Shown one piece after another: positions 1-5,029 of a stretch of DNA of 5,029 nucleotides. The stretch is taken from contig JABEUT010000291.1 of the NCBI GenBank assembly GCA_013044305.1, positions 1 to 5,029 on the forward strand, written 5' to 3'. The notes below the pieces were generated by a model, which worked only from the letters and a program-made list of their open reading frames with translations, ran no database searches and had not been told where the DNA came from. This DNA is from Bacteroidia bacterium. GTDB lineage: Bacteria; Bacteroidota; Bacteroidia; JABEUT01. Position 1 is the first letter of the stretch, and the number at the start of each line of letters is the position of its first letter. The translations under genes were made by a program, and so were the position numbers.

Positions 1-18
1 CTGAGATGGAAACATAAA

Positions 19-35
19 AAACCCGCAGGCGGTTT
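19..35. terminator. Hairpin, probable terminator of an upstream gene
   Basis: An imperfect inverted repeat AAA(C)CCG-CAGG-CGGTTT has six base pairs and one bulged C. An A-run (16-21) lies on its left and a short TTTGTT tail on its right. The A-hairpin-T layout could stop transcription from either side. Read on the minus strand the hairpin is followed by six T residues, the stronger tail. No gene is visible to its left in the window. The likeliest role is the end of a transcript entering from the left, or insulation of the desaturase promoter. The assignment rests on sequence symmetry only. Confidence 0.45.
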
Positions 36-85
36 GTTAATAAATTGAAACAGCAAAAAATTTCTGATTCTATTGTTTTTTTTAT

Positions 86-93
86 TACCTTTG
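86..93 (+). promoter_or_regulatory. Bacteroidota -7 box for the desaturase gene
   Basis: TACCTTTG is a perfect match to the TAnnTTTG -7 element known for the Bacteroidota primary sigma factor. It lies 31 bases before the GTG start, predicting a leader of roughly 25 bases. The -33 TTG is not well conserved: TTTCTG at 61-66 is the best candidate, 19 bases upstream. A run of eight T residues (76-83) lies between the two. Confidence 0.6.
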
Positions 94-124
94 CTTACTA
101 ATTATAACCCTAATCAGTTATTAG

Positions 125-1120
125 GTGCTGACAGGCAAAGAGTTGATATTGGCGACCCGCCCTTATGCAAGGGAAAACAGGGTAAAGAGCTGGGTATATA
201 CGCTGGCTACTTTCTCCCTTCTTACCGTTGATTTTTTTGCCATTTTGTTCGTTCCCTACCTTGCCGTAAGAATTGTTTGCAGCATACTCATGGGCTTGCT
301 CATGGTGCGTATGTTCATTATATACCATGACTATGAACACCACGCCATTCTGAACAGGTCGATACCGGCAAAAATATTGATGCCTGTGTACGGGGCAATG
401 GTATTGGCGCCACAGAGCATCTGGAAACGTTCGCACGACCACCACCATAAGCATAACTCGAAATTATTTACCACCAGCATCGGTTCCTACAGGGTGCTTA
501 CCAAAAACAAGTTTCTTTCCCTGTCGAAAAAAGAACAGCGCGCCTATCTTGCTTCAAGGCACCCGCTAACTATATTGTTCGGCTATTTTACCACCTTTAT
601 ATATGGCATGTGTTGGGAGTCGTTCCGCAGTAATCCGCGCAAGCACTATGATTCGCTCCTTGCCCTCGTGGGCCACCTGCTCGTATCGGTTGCCGTAATC
701 TGGTATTTGGGCTGGCTTACCTGGCTGCTTGCCATCTTTTATCCGTTCTTCTTTAATGGCGCCCTGGGGGCATACCTCTTTTACGCCCAGCACAACTTTC
801 CCGGAGTGGTGTTCAGCGACAACGGCGAATGGTGCTACGAAAAAGCCGCCCTTGAGTCTTCCAGTTTTATGGATCTGAACCCCATCATGCACTGGTTCAC
901 CGGAAATATCGGGTATCATCACATCCACCATTTGAATGCACGGATACCATTTTACCGCCTGCCCGAGGTTATGGCAAGGATAAGCGAACTTCAGCATCCT
1001 AAAGTAACCACCCTGAACCCGAAGGATATTATTGCCTGCCTTAAATTGAAGGTTTGGGATCAGGAAGGCGGCGCCATGGTTAGCCTTGATGATGCACAGG
1101 CGAGCCTGATGCCTGCATAA
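125..1120 (+). CDS. Membrane fatty acid desaturase (FA_desaturase type)
   Basis: This is a 331-residue integral membrane di-iron desaturase, expected to introduce a cis double bond into acyl chains of membrane lipids, using O2 and electrons from a ferredoxin- or cytochrome-type donor. The three histidine boxes that bind the iron pair are intact: H68-DYEHH, H104-DHHH (followed by KH) and H265-HIHH. QH at 222-223 precedes the third box, as in many plant-type and cyanobacterial acyl-lipid desaturases. Hydrophobic stretches lie at about 28-66, 148-163 and 184-220, with the boxes on the same predicted cytoplasmic face. The start is taken as GTG 125, because a TAG stop lies immediately before it in frame and the next in-frame ATG (290) would remove the conserved N-terminus. 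There is no Shine-Dalgarno sequence. It appears to be a single-gene unit, convergent with dnaN. Family membership is secure; position specificity (delta-9, delta-12 and so on) cannot be read from the sequence. Confidence 0.92.
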   Translation: MLTGKELILATRPYARENRVKSWVYTLATFSLLTVDFFAILFVPYLAVRIVCSILMGLLMVRMFIIYHDYEHHAILNRSIPAKILMPVYGAMVLAPQSIWKRSHDHHHKHNSKLFTTSIGSYRVLTKNKFLSLSKKEQRAYLASRHPLTILFGYFTTFIYGMCWESFRSNPRKHYDSLLALVGHLLVSVAVIWYLGWLTWLLAIFYPFFFNGALGAYLFYAQHNFPGVVFSDNGEWCYEKAALESSSFMDLNPIMHWFTGNIGYHHIHHLNARIPFYRLPEVMARISELQHPKVTTLNPKDIIACLKLKVWDQEGGAMVSLDDAQASLMPA

Positions 1121-1134
1121 GGGAGTCTAATTGA

Positions 1135-1154
1135 TTCGGCGGCTGTTCGCCGGA
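1135..1154. terminator. GC-rich hairpin between convergent genes
   Basis: TTCGGCG-GCTGTT-CGCCGGA forms a seven-pair stem (one G-T pair) with a six-base loop. It starts 14 bases after the desaturase stop and lies about 45 bases beyond the end of dnaN on the other strand. No T-run follows on either strand directly, so it is not a textbook intrinsic terminator, but its place between two converging genes makes a role in 3'-end formation or transcript protection likely. Confidence 0.4.
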
Positions 1155-1199
1155 CGGGCAGTAATAAGTATAATTTTCTTCCGGAAAAAGGCCGAAACC

Positions 1200-2318
1200 T
1201 TAGTTATTCAGCATCACCGGCATTACCAGCATTAAAATATCCTCCCCGTCTTTTTGCGGGTTTGGGGTTATAACGCCTGCACGGTTTGGGGTGCTCATCT
1301 GCAGTTTCACCTCATCCGAATCGAGGTTGCTTAGCATTTCGAGCAGAAACCGCGAGTTGAATCCTATTTCCATATTCTCGCCCTGGTACTGGCAGGCCAT
1401 ACGCTCGTTGGCTTCGCTGGAAAAGTCGGGATCCTCGCTGGTAAGCGTCAGGGCGTTGTCGGTAATCTTTAGCCTTACCTGGTGAGTGGTTTTGTTGGAA
1501 AGGATGGAAACCCTTTTCAGGGAACTTAAAAACGCCTCTCTTTCTATGGTAAGCTGGTTCGGGTTTTCCTTGGGTATTACGGCATCGTAATTGGGGTATT
1601 TGCCGTCAATCAGGCGGCAGGTAAGCTGCACATTGCCCGCTACGAACGAGGCATTGGTTTTGTTGTATTCCACTTTTACCTTTCCGTCTTTTGTGGCAAG
1701 AATGTTTTTAAGAAGGTTCATGGGCTTGCGGGCTATGATTACCGAATTTTCTTTTTCCACACCCTGTATGGGTCTGCGGTATTTTACCAGTTTGTGGGCA
1801 TCGGTAGCCACAAAGGTTACATCGTTGCTGCTGAAGTTACAGTATATGCCCGACATTACAGGCCGAAGGTCGTCGTTGGCTACGGCAAATATGGTTTTGT
1901 TGATGGCGGTAAGCAGCACATCCGATTCCAGGTCGAGCGTGGTGGGTTTTTCCACGGCTATCATTTTAGGGAACTCTTCGGAGTCGTGCCCTGTTATCTT
2001 GTATTTTCCCGAATCGGAGTTTATTTCAATTCCGTACTTGGCGGTGTCTACTATAAATGTGAGGGGCTGGTCGGCAAAGTTTTTCAGCATTTCTATCAGC
2101 AGTCTCGGTATGGTAATTTCGCCTTTGTCTTTTGAGTCCACGCTTATAGTGGTCATTATGGTGGTCTCCAGATCGGAGGCGTATATGTTCAGTTCCTCCT
2201 TGTTCAGCCTGAACAGGAAGTCGTCGAGTATGGGCAGGGCGTTGTTGGCATTAAGCACACCGCTGATGGTCTGCAGTTCTTTAAGGAGCGCGTTGCTCGA
2301 TACAATGAATTTTATCAT
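1200..2318 (-). CDS. dnaN: DNA polymerase III subunit beta (sliding clamp)
   Basis: The 372-residue beta clamp dimerises into a ring that encircles DNA and tethers polymerase III and many repair and clamp-loading partners during replication. Length is normal for the family (E. coli 366). The three repeated clamp domains fall at about 1-122, 130-250 and 255-372. Recognisable family blocks are LPILDDFLF (28-36), TDAHKL (172-177), IDGKYPNYDAVIP (237-249), MEIGFNSRFLLEML (316-329) and the C-terminal VMPVML (365-370), which corresponds to the VMPMRL end of the E. coli clamp and helps form the partner-binding pocket. The protein begins MIKFIVSS, the usual style in Bacteroidota. Its own -7 box lies 30 bases upstream, and a DUF4340-like gene precedes it in the same direction. 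No dnaA or recF is adjacent, unlike the arrangement in many other bacteria. No Shine-Dalgarno sequence is seen. Confidence 0.97.
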   Translation of the reverse strand: MIKFIVSSNALLKELQTISGVLNANNALPILDDFLFRLNKEELNIYASDLETTIMTTISVDSKDKGEITIPRLLIEMLKNFADQPLTFIVDTAKYGIEINSDSGKYKITGHDSEEFPKMIAVEKPTTLDLESDVLLTAINKTIFAVANDDLRPVMSGIYCNFSSNDVTFVATDAHKLVKYRRPIQGVEKENSVIIARKPMNLLKNILATKDGKVKVEYNKTNASFVAGNVQLTCRLIDGKYPNYDAVIPKENPNQLTIEREAFLSSLKRVSILSNKTTHQVRLKITDNALTLTSEDPDFSSEANERMACQYQGENMEIGFNSRFLLEMLSNLDSDEVKLQMSTPNRAGVITPNPQKDGEDILMLVMPVMLNN

Positions 2319-2347
2319 AATTATATGAATGTTTTAAACTAAACCGA

Positions 2348-2355
2348 CAAAAGTA
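2348..2355 (-). promoter_or_regulatory. Bacteroidota -7 box for dnaN
   Basis: On the minus strand this reads TACTTTTG, a perfect TAnnTTTG match, 29 bases before the dnaN ATG. The predicted leader is about 25 bases. No TTG sits at the usual 17-23 base spacing; TTG at 2369-2371 (minus strand) is only 13 bases away. It implies that dnaN can be transcribed independently of the upstream DUF4340-like gene. Confidence 0.55.
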
Positions 2356-2377
2356 GAAAGTTATAGCTCAATCCTTG

Positions 2378-2392
2378 TTCCGCAAGGCGGAA
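2378..2392. terminator. Hairpin after the DUF4340-like gene
   Basis: TTCCGC-AAG-GCGGAA is a perfect six-pair inverted repeat with a three-base loop, starting nine bases after the stop of the DUF4340-like gene on the minus strand. In that direction no T-run follows, so it is at best an attenuator, processing site or weak terminator upstream of the dnaN promoter. In the plus direction it is followed by TTTTAT, but no plus-strand gene ends here. An overlapping alternative fold, CCTTG-TTCCG-CAAGG (2373-2387), is also possible. Confidence 0.35.
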
Positions 2393-2400
2393 TTTTATAA

Positions 2401-3435
2401 CTATTTTTCAACATGCGTTTCCGGGGCGTGGGTAAAGTAAGCAATGTTCTGCAGCATTTTCCCGAAAACAAAGAATTGAACGATGACAAAATCCTTGCCG
2501 TTTATCAGGGCGTACATCCTGTCGGGGTCGTACTTATAAGCTATGCCGTACTTGTCTTTGTCGGCCTCCGGGGTTTGCCTGTGAAAAAGTTTTATCTCGT
2601 ATTTTTTACCGCTGGTGTCAAGCACGTTGATAAGGGCTATTGGCACGGAGTTCAATATGGAATCTTTTTTAGGGTTTTCGGCGCTTGTCTCCCACGACAG
2701 GGTTTGGTAATAGGTAAGATATTGCTTTACCGCAATGGTATCGAAGGCCGGTATGTTCTGCTTTGTTAGAGGGTTGTCAAGCGTAAAGCGGTTTCTGCCC
2801 AGTATGGTTATGCCGAAACCCGAATCGGAGCCCGGATATAATACCTGAACAGATTTAAGCTGATAAGGGCTGGAGCGCAATATGGTGCGGTCGCGCCAGT
2901 CGGGTTCAGGTGTAAAGTAACGGCTGGTAAGGTATCCGTTGAATCCGGGTATGTACATGATGTAGGGCTGGGAGTAGTTTTTGCCCGTATTGTGGTTCGC
3001 AAGCAGCATGTATGTACCGGTCTGATCCTGTGTGGGGCCGCCCACATAATACATTTTTATGCGCTTGTCGCCGGAATAAATCTCCACCTTGAGGGCGCTG
3101 CTTGCCAGCCTTTTCACCACCACCGGAAAGCCCCTGGGGTCAATCAGGTTCTTTACGGCCAGCATTTTTATGGTTACCAGAAGGTTGTTTATGCAGTCCT
3201 GACGCGCAACATAATGCCCGTTCACCATCCATTGGCCCCCGTTCACGCGGGTAAGGGTAACGGTGGTGTTATTTTTATCGGCTATAAATATTTTGGTTAT
3301 TGAGCCTGTATCCTGTACGGCAAAATCGTTATCCTGCTCGCCCAAAGTGCTGAAGCCGCCCCCGAAGAAGAAAAAATAAGCCGACAGCAGGCCAAGCGCT
3401 ATTAATACCAGTAGTGTGATGCGTTTTCTATTCAT
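2401..3435 (-). CDS. Membrane-anchored DUF4340-like protein
   Basis: This 344-residue protein has a basic N-terminus (MNRKR) and one hydrophobic segment at about 6-24 ending in FFFF. There is no cysteine of a lipobox, so it looks like a single-pass anchor with the rest in the periplasm. The following region, SITKIFI with VTLTRVNGGQWMVN near 45-72 and a helix-like INNLL..IKML (82-92), resembles the start of DUF4340 proteins, beta-rich envelope proteins of unknown role. In Bacteroidota such proteins are sometimes encoded near gliding-type ABC transporter (GldF/GldG) genes and dnaN; here dnaN follows, but no transporter gene is in view. The reading frame could start 13 codons earlier (3474), but that extension (MRQPKTKTPIFGA) spans a perfect promoter -7 box and lacks membrane character, so ATG 3435 is preferred. 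The function is unknown; the DUF assignment is by eye and should be treated as likely, not proven. Confidence 0.8.
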   Translation of the reverse strand: MNRKRITLLVLIALGLLSAYFFFFGGGFSTLGEQDNDFAVQDTGSITKIFIADKNNTTVTLTRVNGGQWMVNGHYVARQDCINNLLVTIKMLAVKNLIDPRGFPVVVKRLASSALKVEIYSGDKRIKMYYVGGPTQDQTGTYMLLANHNTGKNYSQPYIMYIPGFNGYLTSRYFTPEPDWRDRTILRSSPYQLKSVQVLYPGSDSGFGITILGRNRFTLDNPLTKQNIPAFDTIAVKQYLTYYQTLSWETSAENPKKDSILNSVPIALINVLDTSGKKYEIKLFHRQTPEADKDKYGIAYKYDPDRMYALINGKDFVIVQFFVFGKMLQNIAYFTHAPETHVEK

Positions 3436-3440
3436 GGCGC

Positions 3441-3474
3441 CAAAGATAGGGGTTTTAGTTTTCGGCTGCCGCAA
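3441..3474 (-). promoter_or_regulatory. Promoter of the DUF4340-like gene
   Basis: On the minus strand TTG (3474-3472) and TATCTTTG (3448-3441) are separated by 23 bases, within the 17-23 range reported for Bacteroidota promoters. The -7 box ends only five bases before the chosen ATG, so transcription would begin at or within a few bases of the start codon, giving a leaderless or nearly leaderless mRNA. Confidence 0.55.
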
Positions 3475-3494
3475 TGTTCTGCAATACCCATGAC

Positions 3495-3521
3495 TTGCTC
3501 TTTGTTATTATTGTATCTTTG
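3495..3521 (+). promoter_or_regulatory. Promoter of clpS
   Basis: TTG (3495-3497) and TATCTTTG (3514-3521), a perfect TAnnTTTG element, are separated by 16 bases. The -7 box ends 18 bases before ATG 3540, predicting a leader of about 13 bases. It is divergent from the promoter at 3441-3474, and both use the same octamer TATCTTTG. Its position inside the upstream extension of the clpS reading frame supports the shorter clpS start. Confidence 0.6.
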
Positions 3522-3539
3522 CACCCGATTTTTTCAAAA

Positions 3540-3815
3540 ATGAGCAACACGATTACCGAAAAAGAGACAGTCTCCGATACGCTTACAGGCGAGGTCTGCA
3601 CCCTTATTCTGCATAACGACGATGTGCATACCTTCGACGATGTGATAAAGGCGCTCGTTAAGATATGCGGACACTCCCGCGAACAGGCGGAGCAATGTAC
3701 CCTGCTTGTTCACTACAAGGGCAAGTGCGATGTAAAGCGGGGGAGCAGGAAGGCGCTTACGCCCATGCGCGGAAAGCTGTCGGAGAGAGGATTAACCGTT
3801 TCAATAAGCAATTAA
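3540..3815 (+). CDS. clpS: ClpS, ATP-dependent Clp protease adaptor
   Basis: This 91-residue cytoplasmic adaptor binds proteins with destabilising N-terminal residues and hands them to the ClpA/ClpC unfoldase with ClpP (N-degron pathway). The core is clear: LILHNDD (22-28), then HYKGK (58-62). Aligning the conserved NDD and H without gaps to E. coli ClpS places N26, D27, D28 and H58 on N34, D35, D36 and H66, the residues that grip the substrate alpha-amino group. The hydrophobic gate M40 becomes F32, and M62 becomes T54. The N-terminal tail (1-20) is short and polar, shorter than in E. coli (106 residues in total). The frame is open from an ATG at 3474, but that extension covers the promoter, so ATG 3540 is chosen. 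dinB-like 3817-4245 follows after one base, suggesting an operon. No clpA or clpP is in the window. Confidence 0.92.
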   Translation: MSNTITEKETVSDTLTGEVCTLILHNDDVHTFDDVIKALVKICGHSREQAEQCTLLVHYKGKCDVKRGSRKALTPMRGKLSERGLTVSISN

Positions 3816-3816
3816 T

Positions 3817-4245
3817 ATGCAGCCCGTACACAAGCTATACTCCTCAAATGAAAGGGTGTTCAAAATGAACATGGAAGGCATTACCCATGAAGAGAGCCTC
3901 AAGCAGATGAACCATTGCAACACGCTGAACTGGGTGGTGGGTCATCTGGTATTGTCGCGCAACTCGGTGCTTGCCATGCTTAACCTGCCCGCGGCGCCCA
4001 CAGAGGCCATGAAAGAGGTGTACGGCAGGGGAGTGGCTAATCCGGATATGGGCAAGGCCATGAACATTGAAACATTAAAGAGCATGTACCTCGATACGCA
4101 ACCCCTGATTATGAGTGCACTGGATAAAACCAGCGATGAGGCACTGCTCGAAAAGCTTGCATTCAGCGGTATGCACGAGGCCTACCACATGGGGCAGATA
4201 GGTATGCTTAGAAAGATGCTGGGTAAGGAAGGAGCAATAAAATAG
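3817..4245 (+). CDS. DinB/YfiT-like metal-binding family protein
   Basis: This 142-residue soluble protein is predicted to be a four-helix bundle of the DinB/YfiT superfamily. Members bind a metal through three histidines; some are thiol-dependent transferases (bacillithiol or mycothiol S-transferases), many have no known reaction. The probable triad is H43 (in LNWVVGHL) and H120/H124 (in MHEAYHMGQIG); the HxxxHxGQ signature is typical. It is slightly shorter than many members (about 150-170), and the acidic/Met-rich middle (63-100) is not informative. Despite the name, it is unrelated to DNA polymerase IV (also called DinB in E. coli). The start lies one base after the clpS stop with no Shine-Dalgarno, so translational coupling to clpS is likely. 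A later ATG (residue 17) is possible but would shorten the first helix. The substrate cannot be inferred. Confidence 0.82.
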   Translation: MQPVHKLYSSNERVFKMNMEGITHEESLKQMNHCNTLNWVVGHLVLSRNSVLAMLNLPAAPTEAMKEVYGRGVANPDMGKAMNIETLKSMYLDTQPLIMSALDKTSDEALLEKLAFSGMHEAYHMGQIGMLRKMLGKEGAIK

Positions 4246-4286
4246 AGATGCCGCAGGCGCAGAAATTGTAGGAGAGATAAATATAA

Positions 4287-4360
4287 GGTCCCGTAGCTTA
4301 ACTGGATAGAGCATCTGACTACGGATCAGAAGGTTAGGGGTTCGACTCCCTTCGGGACCA
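4287..4360 (+). tRNA. tRNA-Arg (anticodon ACG)
   Basis: A complete 74-base cloverleaf is visible. The acceptor stem is GGTCCCG/CGGGACC, the D-arm GCTT...GAGC, the anticodon stem TCTGA/TCAGA with loop CTACGGA, the variable loop AGGTT, and the T-arm AGGGG-TTCGACT-CCCTT. The anticodon ACG is at 4321-4323 and decodes CGU, and after deamination of A34 to inosine by TadA also CGC and CGA. The discriminator is A4360; the next bases are CTT, so CCA is not encoded and must be added by the CCA-adding enzyme. The gene starts 41 bases after the dinB-like stop without a TAnnTTTG box of its own, so co-transcription with clpS-dinB is possible. Confidence 0.96.
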
Positions 4361-4378
4361 CTTAAATAACAGGTACTT

Positions 4379-4404
4379 AAGCTTAGAATAGCTAAGTTTT
4401 TTTT
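4379..4404 (+). terminator. Intrinsic terminator after tRNA-Arg
   Basis: AAGCTTAG-AATAG-CTAAGTTT forms an eight-pair stem (one G-T pair) with a five-base loop, running into eight consecutive T residues (4397-4404). It begins 18 bases after the tRNA and fits a rho-independent terminator, although the stem is AT-rich. An alternative stem ACTTA(A)GC/GCTAAGT uses the same T-run. It probably ends the clpS-dinB-tRNA transcript. Confidence 0.72.
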
Positions 4405-4481
4405 ATACGCTGCCTATTACACGGTGGGTTTCAATAATCTTAATAGCTATAGGGAGTTTACTGCGCTTACATACAAAGAAC

Positions 4482-4489
4482 TAATTTTG
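4482..4489 (+). promoter_or_regulatory. Bacteroidota -7 box for the aldo/keto reductase gene
   Basis: TAATTTTG is a perfect TAnnTTTG match, 21 bases before the ATG at 4511, predicting a leader of about 15 bases. No TTG is at the ideal -33 position; CTG (4461-4463) is 18 bases upstream. It lies after the terminator at 4379-4404, consistent with an independent transcription unit. Confidence 0.5.
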
Positions 4490-4510
4490 AATTAATTATT
4501 TTCTGTAGGT

Positions 4511-5029
4511 ATGCAATCCCTTATCACGATTCAAAACGAAAAAGTGCCCGCACTCGGCTTGGGAACGTACCTGTTGCAGGGCAGCGATGGGGAGGCTGCC
4601 ATTTCTCTTGCTATTTCACTCGGGTACCGGCACATTGATACTGCGCAGTTTTACCGGAATGAAGATGCAGTAGGCAATGCAATAAAAAAATCAGGAATAA
4701 CGCGGAAGGAGTTTTTTATAACTACTAAGGTATGGACATCTGAATTTACAAAGTCACGGTTTTTACCCTCGGTCGAAAACAGCTTGCGCCAACTTAAATC
4801 GGATTATGTTGACCTGCTTTTGCTGCACTGGCCCTCCGATGATCATGCCAACAATACTGGCATCGAACTTCTGCAGGTGTGCCATGAAAAGAAATATACA
4901 AGACTGATGGGAGTGAGTAATTTCAACATGGAGCAATTGAAAAAGGCGCAACGGAAAATACCTGTATTTTGCAACCAGATAGAGTACCATCCCTTTATTG
5001 ACCAGCATAAAATGGTAAAATATTTACAG
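4511..5029 (+). CDS. Aldo/keto reductase, partial (C-terminus beyond window)
   Basis: The first 173 codons of a NAD(P)H-dependent aldo/keto reductase are present; full-length members have about 270-330 residues, so roughly the last 100 or more lie outside the window. The fold is a TIM barrel. The catalytic tetrad is complete: D43 (HIDTAQFY), Y48, K73 (TTKVW) and H106 (LLLLHWP). Further family signatures are PALGLGTY (13-20), GVSNF (134-138) and NQIEYHP (155-161). These fit the 2,5-diketo-D-gluconate reductase/YtbE-like branch that reduces aldehydes or small ketones, but the true substrate cannot be read from the sequence. ATG 4511 is supported by the promoter box 21 bases before it and by the beta-strand start typical of the family; the only Shine-Dalgarno-like sequence is a weak TAGGT directly before it. 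The gene appears to be transcribed alone, after a terminator. Confidence 0.93.
   Translation, partial: MQSLITIQNEKVPALGLGTYLLQGSDGEAAISLAISLGYRHIDTAQFYRNEDAVGNAIKKSGITRKEFFITTKVWTSEFTKSRFLPSVENSLRQLKSDYVDLLLLHWPSDDHANNTGIELLQVCHEKKYTRLMGVSNFNMEQLKKAQRKIPVFCNQIEYHPFIDQHKMVKYLQ

Noticed and set aside
566..997. Minus-strand open frame (143 codons) inside the desaturase gene
   Set aside because: It is the antisense of the histidine-box region of a well-supported desaturase. No promoter box or recognisable domain was seen.
1591..2328. Long plus-strand open frame (245 codons) opposite dnaN
   Set aside because: It lies entirely over dnaN, a clear gene on the other strand. Its translation is Ser/Leu-rich with no motif, as expected from an antisense frame.
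3436..3474. 13-residue N-terminal extension of the DUF4340-like protein
   Set aside because: It spans the predicted -7 box of its own gene, and it separates the basic-plus-hydrophobic anchor from the N-terminus.
3474..3539. N-terminal extension of clpS from an ATG at 3474
   Set aside because: It overlaps the predicted clpS promoter (TATCTTTG at 3514-3521) and has no resemblance to the ClpS N-terminal tail.
4358..4360. Encoded CCA end of the tRNA
   Set aside because: These CCA bases are the last two acceptor-stem bases plus the discriminator; the following bases are CTT.
4287..4510. tRNA-Arg as an integration (att) site for a mobile element
   Set aside because: No repeat of the tRNA 3' end, no integrase and no mobile gene is visible in the window; downstream there is a terminator and a metabolic gene.
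4405..4510. Possible small gene or RNA between the terminator and the aldo/keto reductase
   Set aside because: Only a promoter box is recognisable. No conserved fold or coding frame could be supported by eye.

Overview
The window looks like ordinary chromosomal DNA from a member of the Bacteroidota. Three things point there. The sliding clamp has the lineage-typical start and an MPVMLNN-type C-terminus. A perfect TAnnTTTG element, the Bacteroidota sigma-A -7 box, lies just upstream of every separately transcribed protein gene. Shine-Dalgarno sequences are essentially absent before the start codons. A Chitinophagales/Sphingobacteriales-like relative is a guess from protein style and the mid-40s GC content judged by eye; no database was consulted.

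Layout, left to right: (1) 1-124, a bidirectional-looking hairpin followed by a T-rich stretch and a promoter; (2) 125-1120 (+), a membrane fatty acid desaturase with all three histidine boxes and a GTG start; (3) 1121-1199, a short convergent gap with a GC-rich hairpin; (4) 1200-2318 (-), dnaN, the DNA polymerase III beta clamp; (5) 2401-3435 (-), a membrane-anchored DUF4340-like protein upstream of dnaN; (6) 3436-3539, a compact divergent promoter region; (7) 3540-3815 (+), clpS, the N-degron adaptor of the Clp protease; (8) 3817-4245 (+), a DinB/YfiT-like metal-binding four-helix protein one base after clpS; (9) 4287-4360 (+), tRNA-Arg(ACG) without an encoded CCA; (10) 4379-4404, a convincing intrinsic terminator; (11) 4511-5029 (+), the first 173 codons of an aldo/keto reductase that runs off the window.

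The likely transcription units are desaturase alone; DUF4340 gene then dnaN, with dnaN also having its own promoter; clpS-dinB, possibly with tRNA-Arg, ending at the terminator; and the aldo/keto reductase alone. These are mainly housekeeping functions: lipid unsaturation, replication, proteolysis, translation and redox metabolism. I see no transposase, integrase, CRISPR array, toxin-antitoxin pair or defence module. No clearly new system is present. The points most worth a second look are the substituted specificity-gate residues of ClpS, the probably leaderless DUF4340 gene, and the very regular promoter architecture.
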